Source: DATFRY01 sp035489015 (GTDB taxonomy: Bacteria; Myxococcota_A; Polyangia; Haliangiales; Haliangiaceae). From it: DNA of 64,000 bases. Below the pieces are notes generated by a model, which did no database searches, was not told the origin of the DNA, and worked only from the letters and a program-made list of their open reading frames with translations. The position numbers and the translations under genes were made by a program. Shown piece after piece: positions 1-10,923 of this stretch; within the stretch, counting starts at the first letter, position 1; each line of letters opens with the position of its first letter. Location: positions 31,689 through 95,688 of the forward strand of contig DATHKR010000335.1 in assembly GCA_035489015.1 (NCBI GenBank), written 5' to 3'.

Positions 1-504
1 GTACCAGGCCGAGCGGATCAGGTTGACCGTGAACGCGCACAGGCCGGCGGTCGCGGCCAGCTCCAGCACCTGCTTGCCGGTCCAGTCGGCGTGGCGCTGG
101 AGGTAGAGACCGTGCGCGACCGCGATCGCGATCCACAGGCCGGCGCGCAGGCACAGGGCGCGGCGCGGCAGCCGCCAGGTCGCGCGGTAGGCGACCTCGG
201 CCAGGTCGTCGGGCAGGCGCTGGCCGCGCCGCTTGACGTGGATCGCCCGGTAGAGCGGCGCGGCCCACGAGCCGATCGCCGCCCACCAGACCAGCTGCGC
301 GCCGGCCAGCACCGGGATGGCGACGCGCAGCAAGATCGTTCGATCGGCGATGGCCGGGCGGAACAGGCTGAGCACCGGCCACGCGATCGCGACCACCTCG
401 AGCAACGCCAGGGCCAGGGCCGGGACGACGAAGTGACGCTTGAAGCCGAGCGCGCCCTCGTCGTCGCTCGCGTCGCGCGTGGTGTGACTCTCGCGCTCAG
501 CCAC
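1..504 (-). CDS. Membrane protein, N-terminal part (runs off window start)
   Basis: An open frame on the minus strand runs from a GTG at 504 to the window edge, giving 168 codons without a stop. The translation starts VAERESHTTRDASDDEGALG and has about four hydrophobic segments (roughly residues 25-48, 56-82, 117-135 and 149-168), separated by basic loops such as HVKRRGQRLP. It therefore looks like the membrane-embedded N-terminus of a larger protein, perhaps a sensor kinase or nucleotide cyclase, but no catalytic domain is inside the window and I do not recognise the family. No clear Shine-Dalgarno precedes the GTG. The gene is divergent from the barrel gene at 533, with a 28-base gap. Confidence 0.6.
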   Translation of the reverse strand, partial: MAERESHTTRDASDDEGALGFKRHFVVPALALALLEVVAIAWPVLSLFRPAIADRTILLRVAIPVLAGAQLVWWAAIGSWAAPLYRAIHVKRRGQRLPDDLAEVAYRATWRLPRRALCLRAGLWIAIAVAHGLYLQRHADWTGKQVLELAATAGLCAFTVNLIRSAWY

Positions 505-520
505 CGAGGTGAGTCTATCT

Positions 521-526
521 TATAGT
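521..526 (+). promoter_or_regulatory. -10 element TATAGT, leaderless promoter
   Basis: TATAGT ends six bases before the ATG at 533, so transcription would start at or next to the A of the start codon. No Shine-Dalgarno is visible and no good -35 hexamer is seen. It matches the spacing found upstream of gltA and acnA in this window. Confidence 0.5.
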
Positions 527-532
527 CGCGCG

Positions 533-1804
533 ATGGTGCTCCGCTTCGCCCCTGCGGTCACGGTCGCGGTCGCCGCCGCGGCGCTGCTGGCGCCGTCGTC
601 GGCGCGGGCCCAGGACGGCGAGGGGCGCCGCTTCCCGCCGATCGTCGACCGCGACTACGCCATCGACCTGCACCAGGGCGCGGTGCTCGGCTCGGCCCGC
701 GCGGTCGGCATGGGCGGCACCGGCGTGGCGACCGGGCTCGGCTCGGCCGGCGCGCTGTTCAACCCGGCCGCGGTGGCGGTGCGACCGGAGACCTCGACCG
801 GCGAGTGGGACTGGGACTGGCACTTCGACTACCTGTCGAGCTCGGTCGGCACCGACTACGACAACAACGGGCAGCCGCAGGAGACGACGTTCGGCCCGTT
901 CCAGGGCCCGCTCATCACCGCCGGGCTGGTCGGTCAGTACCGGAGCTGGGGGCTGGGCGTCTCGCTCGTGTACCTGCAGCACCCGATCGAGCGGTCCGAC
1001 ACGCTGACCCTCCTGCCGCGCGTGGTGATCGGACGGGTCGGCCTGGCCCGCAGCTTCCGCGCCGACCAGCTGACCTTCGGCCTCGCGTTCCGGTCCGGCT
1101 CGTTCCAGCTGAGCGAGGTCATCACCGACGCGAACGGCGGCGAGGCCACCACCGACCTGTTCTCGATCGGCGGCAGCGCGCTCGAGCTGGGCGGGCTGTG
1201 GCGCCCGCGCGACCGGAACCTCCGGGTCGGGGCGACCGCCAGCCTGCCGGTCACCGGCGATCGAGTCGACGTGGCCGAGTGCGATCCGCTCGACTGCGGC
1301 GGCGAGCGCGACGGCGACGGCTACATCCTGCCCGAGCGCGCGGTCCTGCCCTGGCAGGTCTCGGTCGGCGCGGCCTGGCGGCGGGCGCCGACCGCGTGGA
1401 ACCAGCGGGTGCCCGGCGACTGGCGCGACGAGGAGTACGTGCTCCTGTCGGCCGACCTGGTCGTGACCGGCCACGTGCCGGGCGCGTACGGGGTCGAGGC
1501 GTTCTCGGCGCGCGAGCTGCAGCCGTCAGGGCGCGACGTGGGGATCTCCCCGCGCGCCGGGATCGAGTACGAGTGGGTGCCCGGCCGCTTCCGCGTGCGC
1601 GGCGGGACCTACTGGGAGCCATCGCGCTTCCGCGACACCGACGGCGAGCCGATCGACGGTCGCCTGCACATCACCGCCGGGCTCGACCTCAGGGTGTGGT
1701 CGTTCGGTCTGTGGGGCGAGCGCTACCGGGTGCGGATGTCCCTGACCAGCGACGCCGCCAGCCAGTACGGCAACGGCGGCATCTCCATCGGCTTCTGGCA
1801 CTGA
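533..1804 (+). CDS. Outer-membrane beta-barrel protein, PorV/FadL-like
   Basis: 423 residues. A Sec signal peptide (MVLRFAPAVTVAVAAAALLA..., cleavage near ARA-Q, residue 26-27) is followed by GSARAVGMGGTGVA, the Gly-rich N-terminal signature of FadL/PorV-type barrels in which the first strands carry A-x-G-G-T. The rest is amphipathic beta strand with many aromatic residues, ending GISIGFWH. A GTG at 509 would give eight extra residues ahead of the signal peptide and would place the promoter inside the gene, so the ATG at 533 is preferred. Substrate unknown; the family includes hydrophobic-compound porins and type IX secretion shuttles, and nothing here separates these. Confidence 0.6.
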   Translation: MVLRFAPAVTVAVAAAALLAPSSARAQDGEGRRFPPIVDRDYAIDLHQGAVLGSARAVGMGGTGVATGLGSAGALFNPAAVAVRPETSTGEWDWDWHFDYLSSSVGTDYDNNGQPQETTFGPFQGPLITAGLVGQYRSWGLGVSLVYLQHPIERSDTLTLLPRVVIGRVGLARSFRADQLTFGLAFRSGSFQLSEVITDANGGEATTDLFSIGGSALELGGLWRPRDRNLRVGATASLPVTGDRVDVAECDPLDCGGERDGDGYILPERAVLPWQVSVGAAWRRAPTAWNQRVPGDWRDEEYVLLSADLVVTGHVPGAYGVEAFSARELQPSGRDVGISPRAGIEYEWVPGRFRVRGGTYWEPSRFRDTDGEPIDGRLHITAGLDLRVWSFGLWGERYRVRMSLTSDAASQYGNGGISIGFWH

Positions 1805-1832
1805 GGTGGCGAGCTGTAGTATGCCCGGGCTC

Positions 1833-2696
<864 letters not shown>

Positions 2697-2727
2697 TCGT
2701 CCCGGGCCGCGCCGGCGCCCGCGCCGA

Positions 2728-3303
2728 TCAGAAGATGAGACGCCCGACCAGCTCGGGCGTCGGCGACGCGATCACCTCGAGCGCGAGCAGGCGGCTGCCG
2801 GCCACCTCGCTCGCGGCCGCGGCCGCCGCCTGGATGTCGGAGAGCTCGCCGGTCATGGTGAAGAACGCCTTGCCCGAGATGCCGACCGCCAGGCGCATGT
2901 CGCGCACCGCCACCGGCGCGGTCTTGCCGGCCGCGTCGGCCGCGTGCACCGCGCCGCACACCGTCGAGGTCTCGACGATCGCGACCGCGCCGACCGGGCC
3001 GCCGCGCCACTCGCCCGGGTGGACCGGCTCGCCCAGGAACGACCACAGGCGCGGATCGAGGTAGGCCAGGTTCAGCGAGTCGACCAGCGCCGCGCCGGCC
3101 GCCCCCTGGCCGGCCGCCATCGCCTCGGCGACCTCGTGCACGCCGCCGGCTACGATGACCAGGTGCTTGCCGCCCGACACCGGGCGCGAGGCGAGCATGT
3201 CGACCTCGATCCGCTTGCCGATCGCGTCGGCCACCACCACGCCGCGGGCGACCAGGGACAGCTCGAGGAGGCCGAGGGCCGGCCCGCGCGCTTCGTCGGC
3301 CAT
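2728..3303 (-). CDS. Microcompartment shell protein, tandem BMC domains (BMC-T, Hoch_5812 type)
   Basis: 191 residues with two BMC folds in tandem: first half ALGLLELSLVARGVVVADAI, second half AVAIVETSTVCGAVHAADAA followed by KTAPVAVRDMRLAVGISGKA. Each half has the beta-alpha-beta pattern of shell proteins, so the product should be a pseudohexameric trimer forming a facet tile. From memory it closely resembles the single-layer BMC-T1 protein of Haliangium ochraceum (Hoch_5812). It is the last gene of the BMC operon, eight bases after the aldehyde dehydrogenase, and convergent with the cyclophilin gene. Confidence 0.93.
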   Translation of the reverse strand: MADEARGPALGLLELSLVARGVVVADAIGKRIEVDMLASRPVSGGKHLVIVAGGVHEVAEAMAAGQGAAGAALVDSLNLAYLDPRLWSFLGEPVHPGEWRGGPVGAVAIVETSTVCGAVHAADAAGKTAPVAVRDMRLAVGISGKAFFTMTGELSDIQAAAAAASEVAGSRLLALEVIASPTPELVGRLIF

Positions 3304-3311
3304 CCCGGATC

Positions 3312-4784
<1,473 letters not shown>

Positions 4785-4789
4785 CTGCC

Positions 4790-5080
4790 CTACTCCTTGG
4801 TGTAGCGGTTCTCGCCGCCCATCTCGACCAGGTCGACCACCGCCATGATGGTGTGGTCGATCGGGCGGTTGGTGGTCGCCTCGGTCTGGCGGGCCGAGCT
4901 TCCGGCCGCGTACAGCACGACCTCACCGACGCCGGCGCCGACCGCGTCGGCCGCGACGATCGGCGCGCCCGACGGCGTGCCGTCCACGTCGCACGGGCGC
5001 ACCACGAGGAGCTTCAGCCCCTCGAGCGTGGGCTCCTTGCGGCTCGCCACCACGGTGCCGACCACCCTGCCCAGGATCAT
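4790..5080 (-). CDS. Microcompartment vertex protein (BMC-P, EutN/CcmL family)
   Basis: 96 residues, the normal size for the pentamer that caps shell vertices. It starts MILGRVVGTVVASRKEPTLE, then GLKLLVVRPCD and the conserved AADAVGAGVGEVVLYAAGSS stretch, ending MAVVDLVEMGGENRY. It sits four bases after BMC-H and five bases before the aldehyde dehydrogenase. Only one pentamer gene is present here; H. ochraceum, from memory, has further copies at a satellite locus, so others may exist outside this window. Confidence 0.95.
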   Translation of the reverse strand: MILGRVVGTVVASRKEPTLEGLKLLVVRPCDVDGTPSGAPIVAADAVGAGVGEVVLYAAGSSARQTEATTNRPIDHTIMAVVDLVEMGGENRYTKE

Positions 5081-5084
5081 GCCG

Positions 5085-5378
5085 CTACTTGCCTTCCAGC
5101 ATCAGGCGGCCGAGCGGCAGCGCCGCGTCGACGTTGGCGTGCGGCCTCGGGATGACGTGCACCGCGATGACCTCGCCGACGCGCTCCGCCGCGCGCTGGC
5201 CGGCCTCGGTCGCCGCCTTCACCGCCGCGACGTCGCCGCGCACGATCGCAGTGACGTAGCCGCCGCCGGTCTTCTCGAAACCGACCAGCTCGACCTTCGC
5301 CGCCTTGACCATCGCGTCGGCCGCTTCGACCATGCCGACGAAACCTCTGACTTCGATCATTCCCAGGGCGTCCGCCAC
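5085..5378 (-). CDS. Microcompartment shell hexamer (BMC-H, PduA/CcmK family)
   Basis: 97 residues, one BMC domain: MADALGMIEVRGFVGMVEAA, then the pore-lining turn EKTGGGYVTAIVRGDVAAVK and IPRPHANVDAALPLG near the end. The sequence is, from memory, nearly the same as the well-studied Hoch_5815 hexamer of H. ochraceum, except for a different short C-terminus. This should be the most abundant facet tile. It follows the first BMC-T gene after a 65-base gap, the largest space in the operon. Confidence 0.96.
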   Translation of the reverse strand: MADALGMIEVRGFVGMVEAADAMVKAAKVELVGFEKTGGGYVTAIVRGDVAAVKAATEAGQRAAERVGEVIAVHVIPRPHANVDAALPLGRLMLEGK

Positions 5379-5443
5379 GTTTGCTCCCTTCTACCTCGTT
5401 GCCTGTTCGTGCCGACCGCCTGCCGGCCTCATCGCCAGTCGAC

Positions 5444-6082
5444 CTACTTGTCGACGAACTTCTGCGCTTCCTGTCCGGTCACGCCGGCGAGCGCGGCGGT
5501 CGCCGCCTCGCTGGCCGCATCGATCTCCGCCTCGGGCCCCGACAGGTAGAGCCGCCCGAACGCGCCGTACGGGGTCACGTTGACCAGCGACACGTGGGCC
5601 GCCTTCTCCGCCTCGTTGGCCGCCAGCACCGCGTAGCCGGCCGGCTCGGTCTCGAGGATGAAGAGCGACTGGCCCGGCAGCACCATCATCCCGCTCGAGC
5701 TGCGGTTGATGATCTGGGTCTGGTAGGCCTCGACCGAGCGGATGATCTGGTTGGTCATCACCTTCGGCTTCAGGCGCTGCTCTTCCTTGAGCTCGAGGTG
5801 GGCCAGGATGGTGCGTCCGGCGGCGATCACCTCGCCCTGATCATGGTGGTGGACCTCGAGCAGACCGTAGGCGCGCTCGACCACCTGCAGCGCGGGCTGC
5901 ACATTCGTCGCCTTGAGCGCGGCGTCGGTCACGCGGTTGATCGCGATCCCGGGAGCGATCTCGATCCAGAGCGATGCCTGTCCCGGAACTGGGAGAAATC
6001 CGCGCGCTGTCTTGCCCATGAAGGTCGCCAACTGAGGCTGCAGCGCATCAAGGAACGTGTAGGTCCGGAGACTGATGGACAT
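5444..6082 (-). CDS. Microcompartment shell protein, tandem BMC domains (double-layer BMC-T, Hoch_5816 type)
   Basis: 212 residues from the ATG at 6082 (MSISLRTYTFLDALQPQLAT). Two tandem BMC domains; the second ends in NVTPYGAFGRLYLSG, a pore-loop motif typical of the BMC-T proteins that stack face to face and may gate a large central pore. It matches, from memory, the H. ochraceum BMC-T protein Hoch_5816. A GTG at 6103 would add seven residues unlike the homolog. It is the first gene of the operon. A -10-like TAGGGT lies 11 bases before the ATG, and no strong Shine-Dalgarno is seen. Confidence 0.92.
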   Translation of the reverse strand: MSISLRTYTFLDALQPQLATFMGKTARGFLPVPGQASLWIEIAPGIAINRVTDAALKATNVQPALQVVERAYGLLEVHHHDQGEVIAAGRTILAHLELKEEQRLKPKVMTNQIIRSVEAYQTQIINRSSSGMMVLPGQSLFILETEPAGYAVLAANEAEKAAHVSLVNVTPYGAFGRLYLSGPEAEIDAASEAATAALAGVTGQEAQKFVDK

Positions 6083-6175
6083 TGGCGAGAGGGACCCTAT
6101 CACGCTGAATCAAAACGGGTAAAGAGGTCGAGCCGGGATTGACAGGCGCCGCCGCTTACCGCGACGCTGCACGGC
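6083..6175. promoter_or_regulatory. Divergent promoter region between BMC operon and TolC-family gene
   Basis: The 93 bases between the two divergent starts hold a perfect -35 hexamer TTGACA at 6139-6144 reading toward the TolC-like gene. With an 18-base spacer it pairs with a weak GACGCT at 6163-6168, seven bases before that ATG. Toward the BMC operon the minus strand holds TAGGGT about 11 bases before the BMC-T start. No long inverted repeat for an operator was seen. Confidence 0.4.
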
Positions 6176-7732
6176 ATGAAGCGATCGAGAGCCGGCGTCT
6201 TGACCGGCCTTTTGCTCACCATCACCGCTGCGCTGGCGCTCCCCGCCCTCGCGCAGCCCGCCAGGCCGGCGCAGCCACGACAGCCCGCGCAGGCCGCGCC
6301 GCCCCCCACCGAGGCCGCGATGCCGGCCACCACGTTGACCCTGCCCGAGGTGTTGCAGCACGCGGTGCGGCAGAGTCCTTCGCTGGCCACTGCCCGCATC
6401 GACGTCGAGGTCGCCGAGGCCGGTGTGCTCGAGGCGACCGGCCTCGAGGACTTCCTGTTCAACGCGACCGGCACCTACCTCCGCCAGCGCACCGAGCCGC
6501 AGGAGAACAACCCGTTCGGCGCCGACGAGGTCGACCAGTTCACCGGCAGCGTGTCGCTGCGCAAGCTCCTGTGGACCGGCGGCACCATCTCGCTGACCGC
6601 CCAGGGCGATCAGCAGAAGAGCCGGCTGTCGAGCCTGACCCCGCCGATCGCCGGCACGGTCAGCACCAGCTCGATCACCGCCGAGATCCTCCAGCCGCTC
6701 ATGCGCGGGCGCGGCGAGGCCGCCACCCGCGCCCCCCGCACTCGCGCCCAGCTCGCCTCCGAGCAGGCCCGCCTGCAGCGCGAGGTGGCCGGCCGCACCG
6801 TGGTCCGCGACCTCATCGCGGGCTACTGGGAGGTCGCCTACGCCTGGGCGGATCTGGAGATCCGCCGCAGCAGCCTCGACCTCGCGCGTGAGCGGCGGCG
6901 GCTGACCGACGCGTCGGTGCGCGGCGGCGCGACCGCGCCGACCGAGGTGCTGGCGGTCGATCAGGTGATCGCCCAGCGCGAGGAAGAGGTGGTCGTGGCC
7001 GAGCTGGCGGTGACCGAGCGCTCGCTCGAGCTGCGCCGCCTGGCCGGCCTCGAGATCGAGCCGGATCAGATCGACGTCAAGACCGGCGCGCCGCTCGCCG
7101 CCGAGGTGCGCCCGGTGGAGATGGCGCAGGTGGTCGGCCAGGCGATGGAGCGCAGCCCCGAGATCGCCGTGCTCGAGTCGCAGGGCCGCGGCGCCGCCCT
7201 CGAGGTCGAGGTGACCGACAACGGCCTCCTGCCCCGCCTCGACCTGCGGGTGTACGGCGGCCCGCTCGGCTCCGGCGAGAAGATCGGCGACGCGATCGAG
7301 AGCACGTTCCAGGACAACGGCTACCAGGTCGGCGCCGACGTGGTGCTCGAGCACTGGCTGGGCAACCGCGCCGCGAGCGGCGCCTCGCACCGGGCCCAGG
7401 CCGAGCGCCAGCGGGTCAAGGTCAACCTGGCCGACGTGCGGCGGCAGATCGCGCAGTCGGCGGCGCAGGCGGTGGCGCTGGCCCGCTCGGCCGAGAAGCG
7501 CATGCAGCTGAGCCGCACCGCCATCGACCTCACCCAGAGGAACATCAAGGCGGAGACCGGCCGCTTCGAGCTCGGCAAGTCGAGCAACTTCGATGTGCTC
7601 CTGCGCCAGGAGGAGCACACCCAGGCCCGCCTGCGCTACGCCCGAGCCGCCGCCGACTACCTGCGCGCGAGCGCGTTCCTCGAGGCGCTGACCGGCGAGA
7701 TCCTGGGCCGCTACGGCATCAAGGTGGAGTAG
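6176..7732 (+). CDS. TolC-family outer-membrane efflux protein
   Basis: 518 residues. A signal peptide (MKRSRAGVLTGLLLTITAALALPALA-Q) and a Pro/Ala-rich linker precede two outer-membrane efflux repeats rich in long helices (for example TLPEVLQHAVRQSPSLATAR and QRNIKAETGRFELGKSSN). The family forms trimeric outer-membrane exit ducts for type I secretion or RND/ABC efflux. No pump or membrane-fusion partner is adjacent, so the cargo is unknown. The gene is divergent from the BMC operon. The ATG at 6176 is the only start compatible with the signal peptide. Confidence 0.88.
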   Translation: MKRSRAGVLTGLLLTITAALALPALAQPARPAQPRQPAQAAPPPTEAAMPATTLTLPEVLQHAVRQSPSLATARIDVEVAEAGVLEATGLEDFLFNATGTYLRQRTEPQENNPFGADEVDQFTGSVSLRKLLWTGGTISLTAQGDQQKSRLSSLTPPIAGTVSTSSITAEILQPLMRGRGEAATRAPRTRAQLASEQARLQREVAGRTVVRDLIAGYWEVAYAWADLEIRRSSLDLARERRRLTDASVRGGATAPTEVLAVDQVIAQREEEVVVAELAVTERSLELRRLAGLEIEPDQIDVKTGAPLAAEVRPVEMAQVVGQAMERSPEIAVLESQGRGAALEVEVTDNGLLPRLDLRVYGGPLGSGEKIGDAIESTFQDNGYQVGADVVLEHWLGNRAASGASHRAQAERQRVKVNLADVRRQIAQSAAQAVALARSAEKRMQLSRTAIDLTQRNIKAETGRFELGKSSNFDVLLRQEEHTQARLRYARAAADYLRASAFLEALTGEILGRYGIKVE

Positions 7733-7911
7733 CGGCCCGGCGGTCGACCGGCGGCCCGGCGTCGACAGAGCGGCGCGGCGGGCGGTGCGTTCAAAGGCGG
7801 ATGCACCTGCCGACCGCCGGTCGCCTCGTCCTCGCTGGCGCCGCCGCCCTGCTCGCGCTCTGTCTCAAGGAGCGCATCGGCCACACTTGAGGCCTGGCCC
7901 GGCCGCCCCGT

Positions 7912-9048
7912 GTGGGCGCCGAGCGCATCGCCCTCGTCGCCGGCGACCAGCGAGTCGATCTCCTGGTCCGGCGGCGCCCCGACCAGGACCTCGGCGCCGA
8001 GGTGTTCAGCCAGCGCGTCTTCCTGGTCTCCCCCGGCGGCCGCCACCTGGTCCACGCCACCGCGGACCGGGCGCTGCGCGTGCGCGGCGAGCGCCGCGAG
8101 CACGTGATCGATCGGGCCGGCGAGCGCGACGTGCGCTTCTCCGCCGACGGCCGCCGGATGGCCGCGCTGCAGGAGAGCGGGTCGGGCGGGATGTCGACGG
8201 TGGTCCTCCTCGATCTCGACCGCGACGTCGAGCGGCCGCTCGGCCAGGTCTACTGGCCGCGCTGGATGGAGTGGGTCGAGCGCGGCGTGGTCGTCGCGCA
8301 CCTCGACGTGGCCAGCAAGCGCCCGACCCTGACCTACTTTCCGCTCGACGGGCAGCCGCGCGTCCTGGTCTCGCGCGAGGGGATCGAGGCGCGCTTCACC
8401 GCCGCCTCGCGCGGGACCCGGGTGATGTTCTTCGGCGGCCCCGCCGACCACCGACGGATCTACACCGTCGAGGTGGACGGCGGCGAGCCGCGCGTGGTCG
8501 GCACCCTGCCCGACCCGGCCTGGAACGTGGAGATGGCGCCGGACGGGCGCGAGGCGGCGATCGTCACCCACGGCGCGCTCCACCGGTGGACCGCGGGCGG
8601 CCCGCTCGAGCAGCTGGACCGCGGGCGGATCATCCACACGGTCTGGTACTCGCCGGACGGCGCGGCGCTCGCCTACGCCTCCTCCGAGCGCGCGACGGTG
8701 CTCCTGCCGGGCGGGGTGCGGCGCGACCTGGACGCCCCCGGGGGCGATCTGCGCGCGCTGCGCTTCCGCCGCGACGGCGAAGGCCTCGTGGCGGTGCGCG
8801 GCGACACCGCGCTGGCCTGGCTGCCGGCCACCGGCGAGATCCGCGTCCTGGCCGCGGCCCGCCCGGGTGAGACCCTCCAGGGTGCCGACGTCTACCGGGG
8901 CGGCGTGGTCCTGTGGACCAGCAGCTCGGGCGACGGCCCGCCGACGACGACCGCGCCGACGACGACCGCGCCGGCCGCGTCCCCGCCGACCGCGTCCCCG
9001 CCGGCGCAAAGGGCGAGCGCGGCGCGCGCCCAGGCGTCGCCGGGCTGA
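7912..9048 (+). CDS. Beta-propeller-like protein, probably missing its N-terminal export signal
   Basis: 378 residues from a GTG at 7912. The body is made of repeated strands of the WD40/TolB-like type (RHLVHATADRALRVRGERRE, FSADGRRMAALQ, IHTVWYSPDGAALAYASSER) and the tail is Pro/Thr/Ala-rich (PTTTAPTTTAPAASPPTASP). The same reading frame upstream holds ATG 7801 followed by a signal-like stretch MHLPTAGRLVLAGAAALLAL, then an in-frame TGA at 7888-7890 and an open frame into this protein. The gene may thus be a secreted protein split by a nonsense change, or may really start at 7912 as a cytoplasmic protein. Function unknown. Confidence 0.55.
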   Translation: MGAERIALVAGDQRVDLLVRRRPDQDLGAEVFSQRVFLVSPGGRHLVHATADRALRVRGERREHVIDRAGERDVRFSADGRRMAALQESGSGGMSTVVLLDLDRDVERPLGQVYWPRWMEWVERGVVVAHLDVASKRPTLTYFPLDGQPRVLVSREGIEARFTAASRGTRVMFFGGPADHRRIYTVEVDGGEPRVVGTLPDPAWNVEMAPDGREAAIVTHGALHRWTAGGPLEQLDRGRIIHTVWYSPDGAALAYASSERATVLLPGGVRRDLDAPGGDLRALRFRRDGEGLVAVRGDTALAWLPATGEIRVLAAARPGETLQGADVYRGGVVLWTSSSGDGPPTTTAPTTTAPAASPPTASPPAQRASAARAQASPG

Positions 9049-9088
9049 GCAGCCGGCCGCCGCGCGGCCGGACGCGAACGACTTGCCG

Positions 9089-9094
9089 TATGAT
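9089..9094 (+). promoter_or_regulatory. -10 element TATGAT
   Basis: TATGAT lies 26 bases before the ATG of the MBL-fold gene, in the gap after the beta-propeller gene. No matching -35 is evident. Confidence 0.4.
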
Positions 9095-9120
9095 GGGCGG
9101 CCCCCGCGCCGGTCTGTTCG

Positions 9121-10074
9121 ATGCGCCCGACGTTGCCGCTCGCCTCGCTCCTGATTCACCTGGCCCGTCGTGGCGCGCACTCGTCCGCGGATCACGCGGC
9201 CCAGCGCGAGCTGGCCGGAGGCCGCCTGGCCGGCGCGCTGCCGGCCGGCCTCGAGCTGACCTGGCTCGGCGCGGCCGGGTTCCGCCTGTTCTACCAGGGC
9301 CACACCCTGCTCATCGATCCGTACCTGACCCGGCTGCCGCTCCGCCAGCTCCTCTCGCGCCGGGTGGCCGAGCCGGACGCCGGGCGAGTCGCGCGCCACA
9401 TCGACACCGCCGACGCGGTGCTGGTCGGTCACTCCCACTTCGACCACGCGCTCGACGTGCCGCTCATCGCCCGCGCGACCGGGGCGAGCGTGTACGGCTC
9501 GCGGTCGACCGCCCACCTCATGCGCCTGCACGGGCTGGCCGCGCGCGCGGTCGAGGTCGAGCCGTACCGCGCCTACGAGGTCGGCCCGTTCCAGATCACC
9601 TTCGTGCCGAGCGCGCACGCGCGCCTGCTCTTCGGCGTGGCCGTGCCCATGTCCGGCGACATCACCTGCGACCACGTCGGCGGGCTGACCGCGCGCGCGT
9701 ACGGATGCGGCCAGGTCTACAGCATCCACATCCGGGTCGGCGGGGCCACCCTCTACCACCTGGGCAGCGCGGAGCTGGAGGACGACGCGGTCATCCACCG
9801 CGGCGTCGACATCCTGCTCGCCGCGATCGCCGGGCGCGGGTTCAGCCCGCGCTTCCTCGAGCGAGTCCTCCGCCGGCTCGAGCCGGGCTGGCTCGTCCCC
9901 CACCACCACGACGACTTCTTCCGCCCGCTCGATCAGCCGATGGAGCTGTCCTTCAACGTGGACCTGGCCGGCTTCGTCGACGACCTCCGCCGGCTCACCC
10001 CCGACACGCCGATCGCGACGCTGATGCCGCTCCAGCCGGTGAGCGGCGGCAGCGCCGACGACGACGGGCTGTGA
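9121..10074 (+). CDS. MBL-fold metal-dependent hydrolase (UlaG-like)
   Basis: 317 residues. The first strands LTWLGAAGFRLFYQGHTLLI and IDPYLTR, and the metal motif GHSHFDHALD (HxHxDH), define the metallo-beta-lactamase fold. Later His residues in PSAHARL and PHHHDDF, and Asp/Glu in GDITCDHVGG and LGSAELEDD, are candidates for the other zinc ligands. No transmembrane segment or clear signal peptide is present. Members of this branch are often lactonases, phosphodiesterases or of unknown activity, so the substrate is not assigned. The gene is convergent with the next gene, with a three-base gap. Confidence 0.8.
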   Translation: MRPTLPLASLLIHLARRGAHSSADHAAQRELAGGRLAGALPAGLELTWLGAAGFRLFYQGHTLLIDPYLTRLPLRQLLSRRVAEPDAGRVARHIDTADAVLVGHSHFDHALDVPLIARATGASVYGSRSTAHLMRLHGLAARAVEVEPYRAYEVGPFQITFVPSAHARLLFGVAVPMSGDITCDHVGGLTARAYGCGQVYSIHIRVGGATLYHLGSAELEDDAVIHRGVDILLAAIAGRGFSPRFLERVLRRLEPGWLVPHHHDDFFRPLDQPMELSFNVDLAGFVDDLRRLTPDTPIATLMPLQPVSGGSADDDGL

Positions 10075-10077
10075 TCC

Positions 10078-10923
10078 TCAGAAGCTGAAGGCGAGGCCGG
10101 CCTCCGGCCCGTGCAGCGGCGGGCCGACGTTGAAGCGGAGCACCCGGTAGCCGGCGCCGAGGAACCAGGCGCGGACGCCCGCCCAACCCTCGACCGCCGA
10201 CACGTCCGCCTCGAGCCGGTAGACCCGACCCTGCGCGACCAGCGACAGGTTGGGCTGGAGGTGGTGCTCGGCGCGCAGGCCGACCACGCCGCCCAGGATC
10301 GTCTCGTACTCGGTCGACGACGACGCGGCCAGGCCGCCGTCCAGCCAGACCTCGGTCGGGCCGGCGTCGATCACCCGGCCGTTCACCGCCAGGGCCATGA
10401 GATCGAGGCGAACCGTCTCGTCGCCCCGCTTGCCCTCGACGTCCTCGAAGTAGCTGGTGCCCGAGGCGGACAGGCCGAGCCACCCCTTGGACGCGCGGAG
10501 GTCGCCGACCAGCGCGCCCTGGGAGCCGACCACCGAGTGACCGCCGATGTAGAGGTCGAGGCGGGCCGGGCCGTCGAGGAATGGCCCGCCGGGCTCGTCA
10601 TCGCTGCCGCCGGCCACGACCACGCTCACAGCGCCGCAGTCGTCGCACGGCGGCGTCATGTAATAGACCGTGTCACCGGAGCGGTAGTAGCCGGAGGGCT
10701 GGCCGTAGCCGTCGCCGGTGTGGCTGTCGTTGTCGCCGTGGCTGGGCGGATCCGGCGTGCTGGGCGGATCGGGGCGGCTGGGCGGGCTGGGTGGATCCTG
10801 GTGGGTCTCGACCTTGTTCTCCACACCGTGGGCGACCTGAGACAGCGGGCCGGCAGCGACAGGAGAGGCGAGGAAGGCCACGAAGGCGGCAGCGGCCGGG
10901 GAGATCAGCAGGTGTGGGCGCAT
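10078..10923 (-). CDS. Secreted protein with Pro/Asp-rich linker and C-terminal beta-barrel
   Basis: 281 residues. The signal peptide MRPHLLISPAAAAFVAFLAS ends near VAAG. It is followed by a Pro/Ser/Asp-rich stretch (PPSPPSRPDPPSTPDPPSHG), a short PPCDDC pair of cysteines, and about 150 residues of alternating strands ending in Phe (AGLAFSF), as expected for an outer-membrane barrel recognised by BamA. Upstream in-frame starts to 11064 would add an implausible leader. AAAGGAG precedes the ATG at 10923 by 11 bases. Function not recognised. Confidence 0.7.
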   Translation of the reverse strand: MRPHLLISPAAAAFVAFLASPVAAGPLSQVAHGVENKVETHQDPPSPPSRPDPPSTPDPPSHGDNDSHTGDGYGQPSGYYRSGDTVYYMTPPCDDCGAVSVVVAGGSDDEPGGPFLDGPARLDLYIGGHSVVGSQGALVGDLRASKGWLGLSASGTSYFEDVEGKRGDETVRLDLMALAVNGRVIDAGPTEVWLDGGLAASSSTEYETILGGVVGLRAEHHLQPNLSLVAQGRVYRLEADVSAVEGWAGVRAWFLGAGYRVLRFNVGPPLHGPEAGLAFSF

